From an uncultured Ignavibacteria bacterium (GTDB lineage Bacteria > Bacteroidota > Ignavibacteria > Tepidaquicellales > Tepidaquicellaceae), in contig CALEVL010000133.1 in NCBI GenBank assembly GCA_937924675.1, forward strand, positions 1 to 17,672: DNA of 17,672 bases, in the 5' to 3' direction. Shown here piece by piece: positions 7,752 through 15,223 of this stretch; position 1 is the stretch's first letter; every line of letters begins with the position of its first letter. The translations under genes were made by a program, and so were the position numbers. The notes beneath the pieces were generated by a model that worked only from the letters and a program-made list of their open reading frames with translations, had not been told where the DNA came from and did not search any database.

Positions 7752-8846
7752 ATGAATTTGGATTTTGAAACAGATTATAAAACTATATTAGTTCGACTTG
7801 ATCATATTGATCCGATAAAATATTCAAGCACTCGTAATTACATAGATGGCGCGGTTACTTATTTGTCGCCCTACATATCTCGTGGTGTTATCAGTACCAG
7901 ACAAGTGCTAAAATTTGTTTTAGAAAAAGATTACAAAATTTCAGAAATAGAATCTTTTGTAAAAGAGTTATGTTGGCGTGATTATTTTCAAAGAGTGGCA
8001 CAGGTACAAAATTTAGATGTAGCCATTAAACAAGATCAGGCACCAATTCTAAACAATGAAATTTCTTCACAAATAATAAATGCAAATACAGGAATTTGTG
8101 GAATAGATCATGCAATTAAACAATTATACCAAACCGGTTATATGCACAATCATTGCAGAATGTACACGGCTTCGTTGGCATGCAATATTGCCAAATCACA
8201 CTGGTATCATCCTGCCCAATGGATGTATTATCATTTGCTTGATGGCGATTGGGCCAGCAATGCATGCAGCTGGCAATGGGTAGCGGGTGCTAACAGCAAT
8301 AAAAAATATTACGCCAACCAGGAAAACATCAACAAATACACATACACAAATCAGTTGAACACATATCTGGATAAAACCTATGAAGAGATTGAAGCCATGG
8401 AACCACCCACCGCATTAATGGATACACAAAAATTTATTCTTGCATTGGAGCTGCCGGAAACTTCTAACATACTGTTTAATGCCGAGCTGCCAACAATCAT
8501 CTATAATTATTACAACCTCGATCCATTGTGGCATAAAGATGAACCCGGCAACAGAGTTTTGTTGATTGAGCCCGATTTCTTTACAAAATATCCTGTGAAT
8601 AAAAAGTGTATCAACTTTATGTTAGCACTAAGTGAAAATATAAAAGATATTCAGATTTATACAGGTTCGTTTCAATCATTCACTCAAAAATATAAAGCCA
8701 CAACTATTTATTACAAAGAGCATCCGCTCAATACCGGTTATTCAGGAAACAAAGAAGAACGAGATTGGTTATCAGAAGAAGTAACAGGATATTACCCTTC
8801 GTTTTTTGCCTATTGGAAAAAAGTTGCAAAGAATCTAAAATTTTAA
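7752..8846 (+). CDS. Photolyase/cryptochrome FAD-binding-domain protein lacking the N-terminal antenna domain
   Basis: A 364-residue protein in which the helical FAD-binding domain of the photolyase/cryptochrome family begins almost at residue 1. Visible motifs are YLSPYISRGVIS (37-48), ELCWRDYF (72-79), MHNHCRM (131-137) and DGDWASNACSWQWVAG (164-179). Asn170 aligns with the Asn near flavin N5 in E. coli photolyase, and Trp174 and Trp176 with its electron-transfer and active-site tryptophans. The normal N-terminal alpha/beta antenna domain is absent. Instead residues 268-364 look like a small alpha/beta unit (RVLLIEPDF, IQIYTGSF, TIYYKEHP). It probably binds FAD; whether it repairs DNA or senses light cannot be told. 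Start and stop abut or nearly abut neighbours. I recall similar proteins in Bacteroidota, so this architecture is probably a family trait and not a truncation. Confidence 0.85.
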   Translation: MNLDFETDYKTILVRLDHIDPIKYSSTRNYIDGAVTYLSPYISRGVISTRQVLKFVLEKDYKISEIESFVKELCWRDYFQRVAQVQNLDVAIKQDQAPILNNEISSQIINANTGICGIDHAIKQLYQTGYMHNHCRMYTASLACNIAKSHWYHPAQWMYYHLLDGDWASNACSWQWVAGANSNKKYYANQENINKYTYTNQLNTYLDKTYEEIEAMEPPTALMDTQKFILALELPETSNILFNAELPTIIYNYYNLDPLWHKDEPGNRVLLIEPDFFTKYPVNKKCINFMLALSENIKDIQIYTGSFQSFTQKYKATTIYYKEHPLNTGYSGNKEERDWLSEEVTGYYPSFFAYWKKVAKNLKF

Positions 8847-8849
8847 AAA

Positions 8850-9458
8850 ATGATTCTACAAAAAGAAGATATAGAACAATTTGAGCAACGCTACAGAACA
8901 GCTTTTATTAATTCGCTGGCAGGTTTTCGACAGGCTGTATTAGTAGGTACAAAGTCGGCTGACGGTTATTCCAACCTGGCTATTTTTAATTCACTCATAC
9001 ATTTGGGTGCTAATCCTGCTTTGTTTGGATTATTAAACAGGCCTCAAAGTGTGCAGAGAGATACCCTGCAAAATATCCTTGAAACAAATGAATATACTTT
9101 GAATTACATTCATTCGACTCAGTATGAAAAAGCGCATCAAACATCCGCTCGATATGACAAAGGTATTTCTGAGTTTGAAAAGGTTGGTTTTGAGGAGACA
9201 TACCATCCATTGTTCAATGCTCCATTTGTGAAAGATGCCGTGGTAAAAATTGCCATGAATTTGGAAGATGTAATTCCTATCCCTTTGAACGGCACTATAC
9301 TTATTGTGGGCAGCATCGTTCAGGTAGATCTTGATGATGCAATGGTTGGAACAGATGGGTTTGTTGCTTTGTCTGAAGCTAATGTATTAATCAGTCAGGG
9401 GCTTGATGCTTATTTTGTTTCATCACCTGTAGGCCGGCTTCCATATGCAAAACCATAA
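8850..9458 (+). CDS. Flavin-reductase-like (FMN split-barrel) protein
   Basis: A 202-residue protein of the flavin reductase-like domain superfamily. RQAVLVGTKSADGYSNLAIF (27-46) followed by FGLLNRP (59-65) is the usual FMN phosphate and isoalloxazine-binding stretch of the split barrel. The later part (residues 120-202) continues the barrel. It may reduce or bind flavin. It begins three bases after the stop of the photolyase-like gene, so supply of reduced flavin to that protein is an attractive but unproven idea. It ends 113 bp before the next gene, the largest gap in this block, where a second promoter could lie; I see no clear one. Confidence 0.8.
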   Translation: MILQKEDIEQFEQRYRTAFINSLAGFRQAVLVGTKSADGYSNLAIFNSLIHLGANPALFGLLNRPQSVQRDTLQNILETNEYTLNYIHSTQYEKAHQTSARYDKGISEFEKVGFEETYHPLFNAPFVKDAVVKIAMNLEDVIPIPLNGTILIVGSIVQVDLDDAMVGTDGFVALSEANVLISQGLDAYFVSSPVGRLPYAKP

Positions 9459-9571
9459 ACACATTGTGCAAAACTTGTGAAGAATGTTGTAGAAACCAGA
9501 TTGTATTTCTGCAAAATAATACTTTCTGAATCTTACCAAAAGTTGTAATTGGAAAATTTATTTGAAAACAA

Positions 9572-10759
9572 ATGAAAACAGGTATAATAGGTGCAGGACT
9601 ATCAGGGCTTACCTGCGGCTGGTATTTAAAAAAAGACAGCATTAACGATATTACCATTTTTGAATCCACAGAAAGAGCAGGTGGAAAATTGAAAACAGAC
9701 CGCATCAATGGGTTTCAACTGGACAGGGGTTTTCAGGTTTTATTGCCCGCATATCCCGAAACGAAGAAAGTTTTAGACTATGACAAGTTGCAATTACAAC
9801 GGTTTCAGAAGGGTTCTTTAATCTACAAGAACGGTAAACAAATCCCTTTTTATGATCCGGAAAATGGATTTACGGCCTTGTTAAAAACAGCTGTAAATGG
9901 CCCTGGCTCATTAATTGATAAGTTAATTTTATTGAAACTGAAATTTGCCTTAAGCCGGTTAAGCGTTGAGGATATATTTAACGGCAAAAGAACAATTAGC
10001 TCTTTAGAGTATTTAAAAGAATTGGGGTTCAGTGAAAGAATATTACAAGATTTTTGGATTCCATTTTATCAGGGCGTGTTTCTTGAAAATACATTAGAAA
10101 CGGATAGCAGAATGCTCCAGTTTACATTTAAAATGTTTGCAGAGGCTGGGGCTGCCATACCTAAAGAAGGTATGGAAGCTATTCCCAAGCAATTGGTAGA
10201 TTATATTGGAGCCGATAAAATACGGTTCAATACAAAAGTATTGCATTATGACTGTAATTCTATTACTACAAGTGACGGGAAAAAGGAATTATTTGACAAA
10301 GTAGTTTTGGCTTGCAACTTTAACAAAAATTCAGACTATCACTGTGTGACCAACAATTATTATGAAGCAGAAAAACTGCCAATTGACACGAAACACGTAA
10401 TACTCAATGCAAGCCCAAATCGAATAGTTAACAACGTGGTGATGATTAGCAATGTAGCGCCAAATTACTCCCAAAATGGAAACCATCTGATTTCAGTCTC
10501 CGCAAATGGAATTCATACTGAAGAGGATGTTTTTCTGATTGATTTGAAATCGATTTTTGGTTTGGAAGCAGCGAATTGGAAGCTGGTAAAATCATACACT
10601 ATCAGGGATGCCTTGCCTGCAATAAACTTTGAAAAGAAATACAAACCAAGGTCTCCGGAAGGTGTTTTTTATTGCGGCGATTATTTGTTGCAAGGGTCAA
10701 TCAACGGTGCAATGGAAAGTGGAAGAAGAACTGCCGAAGAAATAATTAAAGAAAATTAA
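9572..10759 (+). CDS. FAD-dependent oxidoreductase, amine-oxidase / phytoene-desaturase-like
   Basis: A 395-residue flavoprotein. The N-terminal dinucleotide-binding motif is GAGLSG (7-12) with the acidic end of strand two at Glu31 and the second Gly motif AGGK (36-39), followed by the Arg-rich GFQLDRGFQV (47-56). The C-terminal FAD motif is FYCGDYLLQGSINGAMESG (366-384). The mid region is the variable substrate domain. Relatives include amine oxidases, protoporphyrinogen oxidases and carotenoid desaturases; the substrate is not evident. Similar oxidoreductases occur in light-induced, LitR/CarH-type regulons of other bacteria, from memory. It lies 113 bp after the first flavin reductase and 57 bp before the DUF2256 gene, same strand. 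Confidence 0.85.
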   Translation: MKTGIIGAGLSGLTCGWYLKKDSINDITIFESTERAGGKLKTDRINGFQLDRGFQVLLPAYPETKKVLDYDKLQLQRFQKGSLIYKNGKQIPFYDPENGFTALLKTAVNGPGSLIDKLILLKLKFALSRLSVEDIFNGKRTISSLEYLKELGFSERILQDFWIPFYQGVFLENTLETDSRMLQFTFKMFAEAGAAIPKEGMEAIPKQLVDYIGADKIRFNTKVLHYDCNSITTSDGKKELFDKVVLACNFNKNSDYHCVTNNYYEAEKLPIDTKHVILNASPNRIVNNVVMISNVAPNYSQNGNHLISVSANGIHTEEDVFLIDLKSIFGLEAANWKLVKSYTIRDALPAINFEKKYKPRSPEGVFYCGDYLLQGSINGAMESGRRTAEEIIKEN

Positions 10760-10816
10760 AACAAAAAACATCTCACGTTAATAACAAAACGTTTGAACAC
10801 TTTAAAACAATCAACC

Positions 10817-10963
10817 ATGCATCAGATTAAGAAAAAAGATTTGCCCACCAAGATTTGTATTGCTTGCCAGCGTCCTTTTTCATGGCGCAAAAAATGGGAA
10901 AGAGTTTGGGACAAAGTAAAATACTGCAGCGACAAATGCAGAACCAACAAGAACAAAGTATGA
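10817..10963 (+). CDS. DUF2256 small zinc-ribbon-like protein
   Basis: A 48-residue protein. It has four cysteines in a C-x2-C ... C-x3-C arrangement (Cys14, Cys17, Cys37, Cys41) around the very characteristic RPFSWRKKWERVWDKVKYC (19-37). This is the DUF2256 signature, and the spacing suggests a single zinc site. Function is unknown; the family is typically found beside cryptochrome/photolyase genes. Its stop overlaps the start of the photolyase remnant in the form ATGA (10960-10963), which shows that the two were translationally coupled. The longer open frame that overlaps it in another frame (from 10855) does not resemble a protein family until it reaches 10960. Confidence 0.9.
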   Translation: MHQIKKKDLPTKICIACQRPFSWRKKWERVWDKVKYCSDKCRTNKNKV

Positions 10964-11368
10964 GCAACGCAGAAATCGTTTTCCCACATCAATCATTTGA
11001 ACAGAATATACTGTGTGAAAAATGTGAGACCATTTATCTAATTCAAGAATGGCTTATTCTAAGCAATATCAATTTCATAAACAGAGAATCGCTTATCATA
11101 GAGGAAGCATGAAATTTTATCATAGCTGTCTTATATCAAAAAATATAAACGTTGTCTATATTGCATCTAACAATGAATTAGCAGGTATAAGAAAACTATT
11201 TTCTCGTTTGAAGACAAAGGTCATTAACGCTTTAGAATGCATAGCCACAACTGACTATTGGCTTGAAGAGCGGATTAGGAATGTTAGTGAGAACTTTTTG
11301 ATAAAATGCATGATGAGAAACAAAAGTCACATTTGAAAAAGGCTGAACAATTTTTATTTATATTATGA
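10960..11368 (+). pseudogene. Remnant of a DPRP-type photolyase/cryptochrome with a frameshift and large internal deletion
   Basis: From the ATG at 10960 the frame reads FPHQSFEQNIL then ETIYLIQEWL, the N-terminus of deoxyribodipyrimidine photolyase-related proteins. Around 11050 the homology jumps to another frame (consistent with one lost base): YQFHKQRIAYHRGSMKFYH and later TTDYWLEERIR, again the N-terminal antenna domain. Near 11290 it switches a second time to FDKMHDEKQKSHLKKAEQFL, which resembles the extreme C-terminus of the same family. It ends in a TGA at 11366 that overlaps the ATG of the next gene. Intact relatives have roughly 500 residues, so more than two thirds, including the whole FAD domain, is missing. 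The remnant cannot make a functional photolyase. The C-terminal match is the weaker of the two. Confidence 0.7.
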
Positions 11369-11847
11369 CTAGGAAGAAACCATGGAATCGTATCAATCTT
11401 CCTGTTTATAGTATAAGTAGTAGGTTTGGTGATACCTACAATATGAATATCTGTACCTATACATCTGCAGTCAGTATGCAGCCAAAACAAATTATGGTAG
11501 CTATTTACAATGATACCAAAACACTTGAGATAGTAAACAAATCACCAAAATTTGTTTTGCAATTATTGGCAGCTGAACAATACCGAATGGTTGATTTGCT
11601 GGGGAAAAAAAGTGGTAAAAATATTGATAAAATTAGTCGATTAGAGAAAAGAGAATTGATTACTCAATGGCACGGATATAAAATATTAAAAGACGCTTTA
11701 GCTTTAACTGAATTAGAAGTAAAGGATACTTTGCAAGCTGGAGATCATAAATTATTTTTATGTGAAGTGATTGATTATATAAATCTGAACGATGGTGAAA
11801 CATTAACACTAAATGATTTAAGAGAGCATAGGTTGATTCGTATCTAA
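11365..11847 (+). CDS. Flavin-reductase-like FMN-binding protein (second copy)
   Basis: A 160-residue flavin reductase-like protein, distinct from the longer one at 8850. MTRKKPWNRINLPVYSIS (1-18) is followed by NMNICTYTSAVSMQPKQIMV (26-45), the FMN-binding strand-loop-strand. VDLLGKKSGK (87-96) and AGDHKLFLCEV (133-143) are the conserved later parts of the split barrel. It is full length. Its ATG overlaps the TGA of the photolyase remnant (ATGA), so it originally followed an intact photolyase gene in the same operon and now depends on read-through from upstream genes or an unseen promoter. Possible role: flavin reduction for flavoproteins in this block. It is the last gene before a 574-bp gene-free stretch. 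Confidence 0.8.
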   Translation: MTRKKPWNRINLPVYSISSRFGDTYNMNICTYTSAVSMQPKQIMVAIYNDTKTLEIVNKSPKFVLQLLAAEQYRMVDLLGKKSGKNIDKISRLEKRELITQWHGYKILKDALALTELEVKDTLQAGDHKLFLCEVIDYINLNDGETLTLNDLREHRLIRI

Positions 11848-12071
11848 TTGTATCAATAGAAGTTAGTGTACATTAGCAAAAGCAATAGTATTATTTTTGA
11901 AACGCTAAAAGTATTATTCTCACACAAACAGCGACCCACCCCCCATATGTTTATTGGTCTGATCATTATTTGTATTCGGTTCTGTCTTTTCATGGATTAA
12001 TGTTTCAAGGAAATAAAAAATGAAGTATCAGCAAGTAACAGATTAGTGAATAGAAAAATAAGCTCACAAAA

Positions 12072-12200
12072 GCGGTTTGGCAAGAGTGTTGGTAAAATGC
12101 TTCGTATGACCGAGATCCTCCCAATGCTTTCCCGAGAGCGTAGCAGCCAGAGTTGATTGTCTTACTCCGGCTGACTCAAGTGCTATACTTTTGCGGACGC
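12072..12200. repeat. Possible degenerate hairpin element
   Basis: In the gene-free spacer 11848-12421, the segment 12072-12091 (GCGGTTTGGCAAGAGTGTTG) is partly complementary to 12184-12200 (TATACTTTTGCGGACGC; about 8 of 10 over the GCAAGAGTGT core). Arm layout and span resemble the better hairpin elements farther right, but the pairing is weak. The stretch 11848-12071 has nothing I can name. Confidence 0.25.
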
Positions 12201-12238
12201 AGACAAGCAAGTACAAAACAGTAATACGCTCAACATAC

Positions 12239-12359
12239 GTTTAACAAAAGCGGGCAGACATAGCTACTTCTTACTTTTGAGCTTTTAATTATATTTGCTT
12301 CCAGATACTAGTGAATTGTCTTTGATTGCCAGCATTAGCTATGCTTCGAACCGTTATGC
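12239..12359 (+). repeat. attC-like hairpin element (site 1)
   Basis: GTTTAAC (12239-12245) fits the integron R-box consensus RYYYAAC exactly. GTTATGC (12353-12359) fits GTTRRRY at six of seven. Between them CATAGCTA (12259-12266) and TAGCTATG (12336-12343) are perfect 8-bp inverted repeats. The 121-bp span is within the range known for attC sites. The left arm region 12251-12295 is repeated at 6555-6599. The element precedes the epimerase-like gene by 62 bp. Confidence 0.5.
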
Positions 12360-12421
12360 GCAAGCATTTAAACGACCACAAAAGAACATGACCTTAACCA
12401 AATAACAATAAGAGTATTGAT

Positions 12422-13366
12422 ATGAAACAGACAATCTTAGGAGCAGGTGGAGCAATCGGAATTGAACTTGCAAAAGCATTAACCAAATATACTACCGACA
12501 TAAGGTTGGTAAGCCGCAATCCGAGGAAAGTGAATCCCGAAGATGAGCTGTTTCCTGCAGACCTTACCATTCGCAAAGATGTTCTTAAGGCTGTTGAAGG
12601 TAGCGAAATAGTTTATGTCACTGTGGGTTTTGCTTACAATACTAAAACATGGCAAGAGTTGTGGCCACCGTTTATCAAGAATGTTATAGATGCATGCATT
12701 CAACACAATGCAAAGATGGTATTCTTCGACAATATCTATGCAATAGGTGGGGATAATGTTAAACATATCACCGAAGAATCTCCGATCAGTCCCAGCAGTA
12801 AAAAAGGGGAAGTAAGAGCCGAAGTTGATAAGCTCATTTTGGATGCTATCAAGAATAGGAAACTGAATGCAATCATTGCCCGGTCGGCCGATTTCTTCAG
12901 CGAAGTGAAAGCTACCAGTATGGCGATGAATTTGATCTATGATAATCTGATTAAGGGCAAAAAAGCCCAATGGTTGTGCGATGCAAAAAGAGTTCACAAC
13001 ATGAGTTATGCTCCAGACCTTGCCATGGGAACCGCCATACTTGGCAATACCCCGGATGCTTATAATCAAACATGGAACCTTCCCACAGACTCTGAAAAAA
13101 TAACCGGTGAAGGCTGGATAAATCTTTTCGCCAAGGAAATGAACGCCAGCAATAAATATCAGGTGCTGCCTAATTGGCTCATGAAAGTATTAGGCTTGTT
13201 TATTCCAATCATGAGGGAATTGCCGGAAATGAATTACCAATATGACAGGGATTATTTTTTTGATAGTTCAAAGTTCAATAAACGTTTTAGCTATACCCCG
13301 ACCAAAAACGCTGTTGCGGTAAAACAAACAGTTGAACAATTGAAAAAAAAGAATGACGGCGTATAA
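12422..13366 (+). CDS. NAD(P)-binding epimerase/dehydratase-like protein
   Basis: A 314-residue Rossmann-fold protein of the NAD-dependent epimerase / atypical short-chain dehydrogenase group. The Gly-rich cofactor loop is GAGGAIG (7-13), strand two ends in SRNPRK (31-36), and a family-typical VFFDNIYAIGG (100-110) holds the Tyr often found near the active site. A Lys four residues on is not obvious, so catalysis may be lost or different. The substrate is unknown. ATG follows a weak context. Its TAA stop lies inside the left end of the next hairpin element, the arrangement expected for a gene in an integron cassette. It is the first gene of the plus-strand array. Confidence 0.8.
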   Translation: MKQTILGAGGAIGIELAKALTKYTTDIRLVSRNPRKVNPEDELFPADLTIRKDVLKAVEGSEIVYVTVGFAYNTKTWQELWPPFIKNVIDACIQHNAKMVFFDNIYAIGGDNVKHITEESPISPSSKKGEVRAEVDKLILDAIKNRKLNAIIARSADFFSEVKATSMAMNLIYDNLIKGKKAQWLCDAKRVHNMSYAPDLAMGTAILGNTPDAYNQTWNLPTDSEKITGEGWINLFAKEMNASNKYQVLPNWLMKVLGLFIPIMRELPEMNYQYDRDYFFDSSKFNKRFSYTPTKNAVAVKQTVEQLKKKNDGV

Positions 13367-13489
13367 CAGCAAATTTGCAATAGGCGGGGACAGTTTTGTG
13401 GCTAAAAGAAAGTTTGTTCTTCGCATCAATCACGAAGCTTCGGGATGGTAAGAATCGCCACCTGCGCCAAGCTGCAAACCTTTAGTGGC
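13361..13489 (+). repeat. attC-like hairpin element (site 2)
   Basis: GTATAAC (13361-13367) includes the stop codon of the preceding gene and fits RYYYAAC at six of seven. The left arm 13366-13390 can pair imperfectly with 13455-13480, whose sequence TGCGCCAAGCTGCAAACC is shared in recognisable form with the sites at 16.4 and 17.5 kb. The middle (about 13391-13454) is unrelated to theirs. The following gene starts at 13498, only eight bases after the element. Confidence 0.5.
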
Positions 13490-13497
13490 ATGCATTT

Positions 13498-14106
13498 ATG
13501 ACAACACTACTAATCATAGCCGGACTCTTAATGGGACTTACAGGTCTTTATCTGTTGGTACTACGTCCCTGGCATTTAAGGTGGGGAGCTACTGACGATG
13601 ATTTAGCGCTTAGCTTACCATCCGACAGCTTAGTGACAAATCCTGACTTTAATGCAACAAGAGGCATTACAATTAACTCCACGCCTGAAGAAATCTGGAA
13701 ATGGATTATTCAAATAGGCAGCAGACGAGCAGGATGGTATAGTATTGATTGGATGGACAATGCCGGCATCAAAAGTTCTTATGAGATTTTACCGGAGTTT
13801 CAAAAAATTGAAATCGGTCAATTTATTCCTTTTACTCCCGACCAAAAGAATGGTATGTGGGTTAAGGAGTTTAAGGTAAATGAATATATATTATGGATAG
13901 ACAAAGAAGGAAAAGCAACCTGGCTCTGGTATCTGTATCCAATCAATGAAAAGCAAACCAGACTGCTGACCAGACTTAGGACGAAATATGTATGGAAGGG
14001 ATTTTGGATTATATATTACCTGGTATATGATTTCGGTGACATTGTAATGATGAGTAAATGTATGAAGGGAATTAAAATGAGAGCAGAACAAAATAAAAAA
14101 CAATAA
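13498..14106 (+). CDS. Membrane-anchored SRPBCC-like protein
   Basis: A 202-residue protein with one N-terminal hydrophobic segment (residues 1-22) ending in RPWHLRWG, so the rest is probably held at the inner membrane. ITINSTPEEIWKWIIQIG (57-74) is the usual opening strand and helix of the START-like SRPBCC fold, which forms a deep pocket for hydrophobic ligands, and the following strands run to about residue 180. The ligand is unknown. It begins right after a hairpin element. The next gene starts 11 bp downstream, and three more genes follow with one- or two-base gaps, so it heads a four-gene unit. Confidence 0.75.
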   Translation: MTTLLIIAGLLMGLTGLYLLVLRPWHLRWGATDDDLALSLPSDSLVTNPDFNATRGITINSTPEEIWKWIIQIGSRRAGWYSIDWMDNAGIKSSYEILPEFQKIEIGQFIPFTPDQKNGMWVKEFKVNEYILWIDKEGKATWLWYLYPINEKQTRLLTRLRTKYVWKGFWIIYYLVYDFGDIVMMSKCMKGIKMRAEQNKKQ

Positions 14107-14117
14107 TTGGTCAATAC

Positions 14118-14747
14118 GTGGAAAAGAACTTTTTTAAATACTACATCGGAACAGTAGTCAAGCCCACTGCAACATTTGAAAAACTAATTGCTGACGATAG
14201 AAAACTTAAATTCGGTTTCTACTCAGTATTGGTTTCCGCAATCCTTTACACATTGGTTTATGTATTTCTAATTTTGGGCGGTGGACAGCCGTTTAAGCCA
14301 TGGCTTGACATCCCAATAGAGATCTATTATCGTTACAACGTTTTTTTTTGTGCACCTTCTATGTTTCTTGGATGGATTTTATCTGTTGGAGTAATACATA
14401 CTCTAAGCAGGTTGATTACATCTAATGGAACCTTTGAGCAAACCTTAGCTTGCTTTGGATTTGGCATTGGTATCGCTTCATGGACAACAGGAATTCATGA
14501 TTTGCTGACCAGTTTTTTAGGAGGAATTCACGTAATTAGTCAACGTGATTATGAAATAGCTTTAAATTCTCCGACATTTTGGAGAACACTTCTGTGGATA
14601 CAAATGACTGCGTATTTGATTTGGTTTGTCATTCTGTTTTCAAAATCGGTTAAGGTAGTTTATGGATTAACGACAGGTCAATCAATTTTGCTCGGAACAT
14701 TTGGTTTCTTTGTTTATCAATTGTTCTTCCTAATTTTTAACCGGTAA
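14118..14747 (+). CDS. Yip1-like multi-pass membrane protein
   Basis: A 209-residue membrane protein with about five membrane segments (near 34-54, 74-97, 108-124, 158-175 and 187-207). The opening, TVVKPTATFEKL followed by a charged stretch and a long hydrophobic run, is that of bacterial Yip1-domain proteins, whose function is not known. GTG at 14118 is the only sensible start, since the frame is closed shortly upstream and the N-terminal family signature begins a few residues later. It lies 11 bp after the SRPBCC gene and one base before the next membrane protein. Assignment to Yip1 is from pattern recognition only. Confidence 0.65.
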   Translation: MEKNFFKYYIGTVVKPTATFEKLIADDRKLKFGFYSVLVSAILYTLVYVFLILGGGQPFKPWLDIPIEIYYRYNVFFCAPSMFLGWILSVGVIHTLSRLITSNGTFEQTLACFGFGIGIASWTTGIHDLLTSFLGGIHVISQRDYEIALNSPTFWRTLLWIQMTAYLIWFVILFSKSVKVVYGLTTGQSILLGTFGFFVYQLFFLIFNR

Positions 14748-14748
14748 T

Positions 14749-15222
14749 ATGGATATGAGTCATAATGGTGAGAATAAATTCATTCGCTATCTACTGTGTT
14801 CTTTGCATTTATTTCTTGGTATCAATGCTTGTGTTGGCGGATCTCTGCTGATGCTCAAACCAGACGGCTCATCACTGCAAATGAATCAGGATTTTTTAAA
14901 GAACTCAGCGTTCACTAACTTCTTTATACCAGGTCTATTACTTTTTACTTTCATTGGATTACTTTCCGTTCTGACTTTTTGTGGTTTAGTATTTAAATTC
15001 AATTTCAAATTTCTCGATACGTTGAACATTTATTCAGATAGACATTGGGCATGGGCATTTTCTTTATACACCGGTATAACTACAATTCTTTGGATAACAA
15101 TCCAGCTCCTAATTACGGAATATTTTTGGCTCCAACCAGTGATTATATTAACCGGGTTAAGCATTCTTATATGCTCTTTAACTCCGGGTGTTATGAAACA
15201 TTACGAAATCAATAAGTGCTGA
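14749..15222 (+). CDS. Four-TM membrane protein of unknown function
   Basis: A 157-residue protein with four likely membrane segments (about 13-37, 57-82, 100-123 and 128-146) and short polar ends. SLHLFLGINACVGGSLLMLKPDG (18-40) with a Gly-rich first segment and the pair DRHW (97-100) look conserved, but I cannot name the family with confidence. ATG at 14749 follows the previous stop by one base; an in-frame ATG at 14755 is possible. It is the third gene of the four-gene unit, and the next ATG comes one base after its TGA, so coupled translation is likely. Confidence 0.7.
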   Translation: MDMSHNGENKFIRYLLCSLHLFLGINACVGGSLLMLKPDGSSLQMNQDFLKNSAFTNFFIPGLLLFTFIGLLSVLTFCGLVFKFNFKFLDTLNIYSDRHWAWAFSLYTGITTILWITIQLLITEYFWLQPVIILTGLSILICSLTPGVMKHYEINKC

Positions 15223-15223
15223 T

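Noticed and set aside
10855..11112. An 85-codon open frame starting in the DUF2256 region
   Set aside because: Its first 35 codons overlap the clear DUF2256 gene in a different frame and look like no protein. Only the part from 10960 is meaningful, as the N-terminus of the photolyase remnant.
12479..13069. A 196-codon minus-strand frame
   Set aside because: It is the antisense shadow of the epimerase-like gene, with no coherent protein features.
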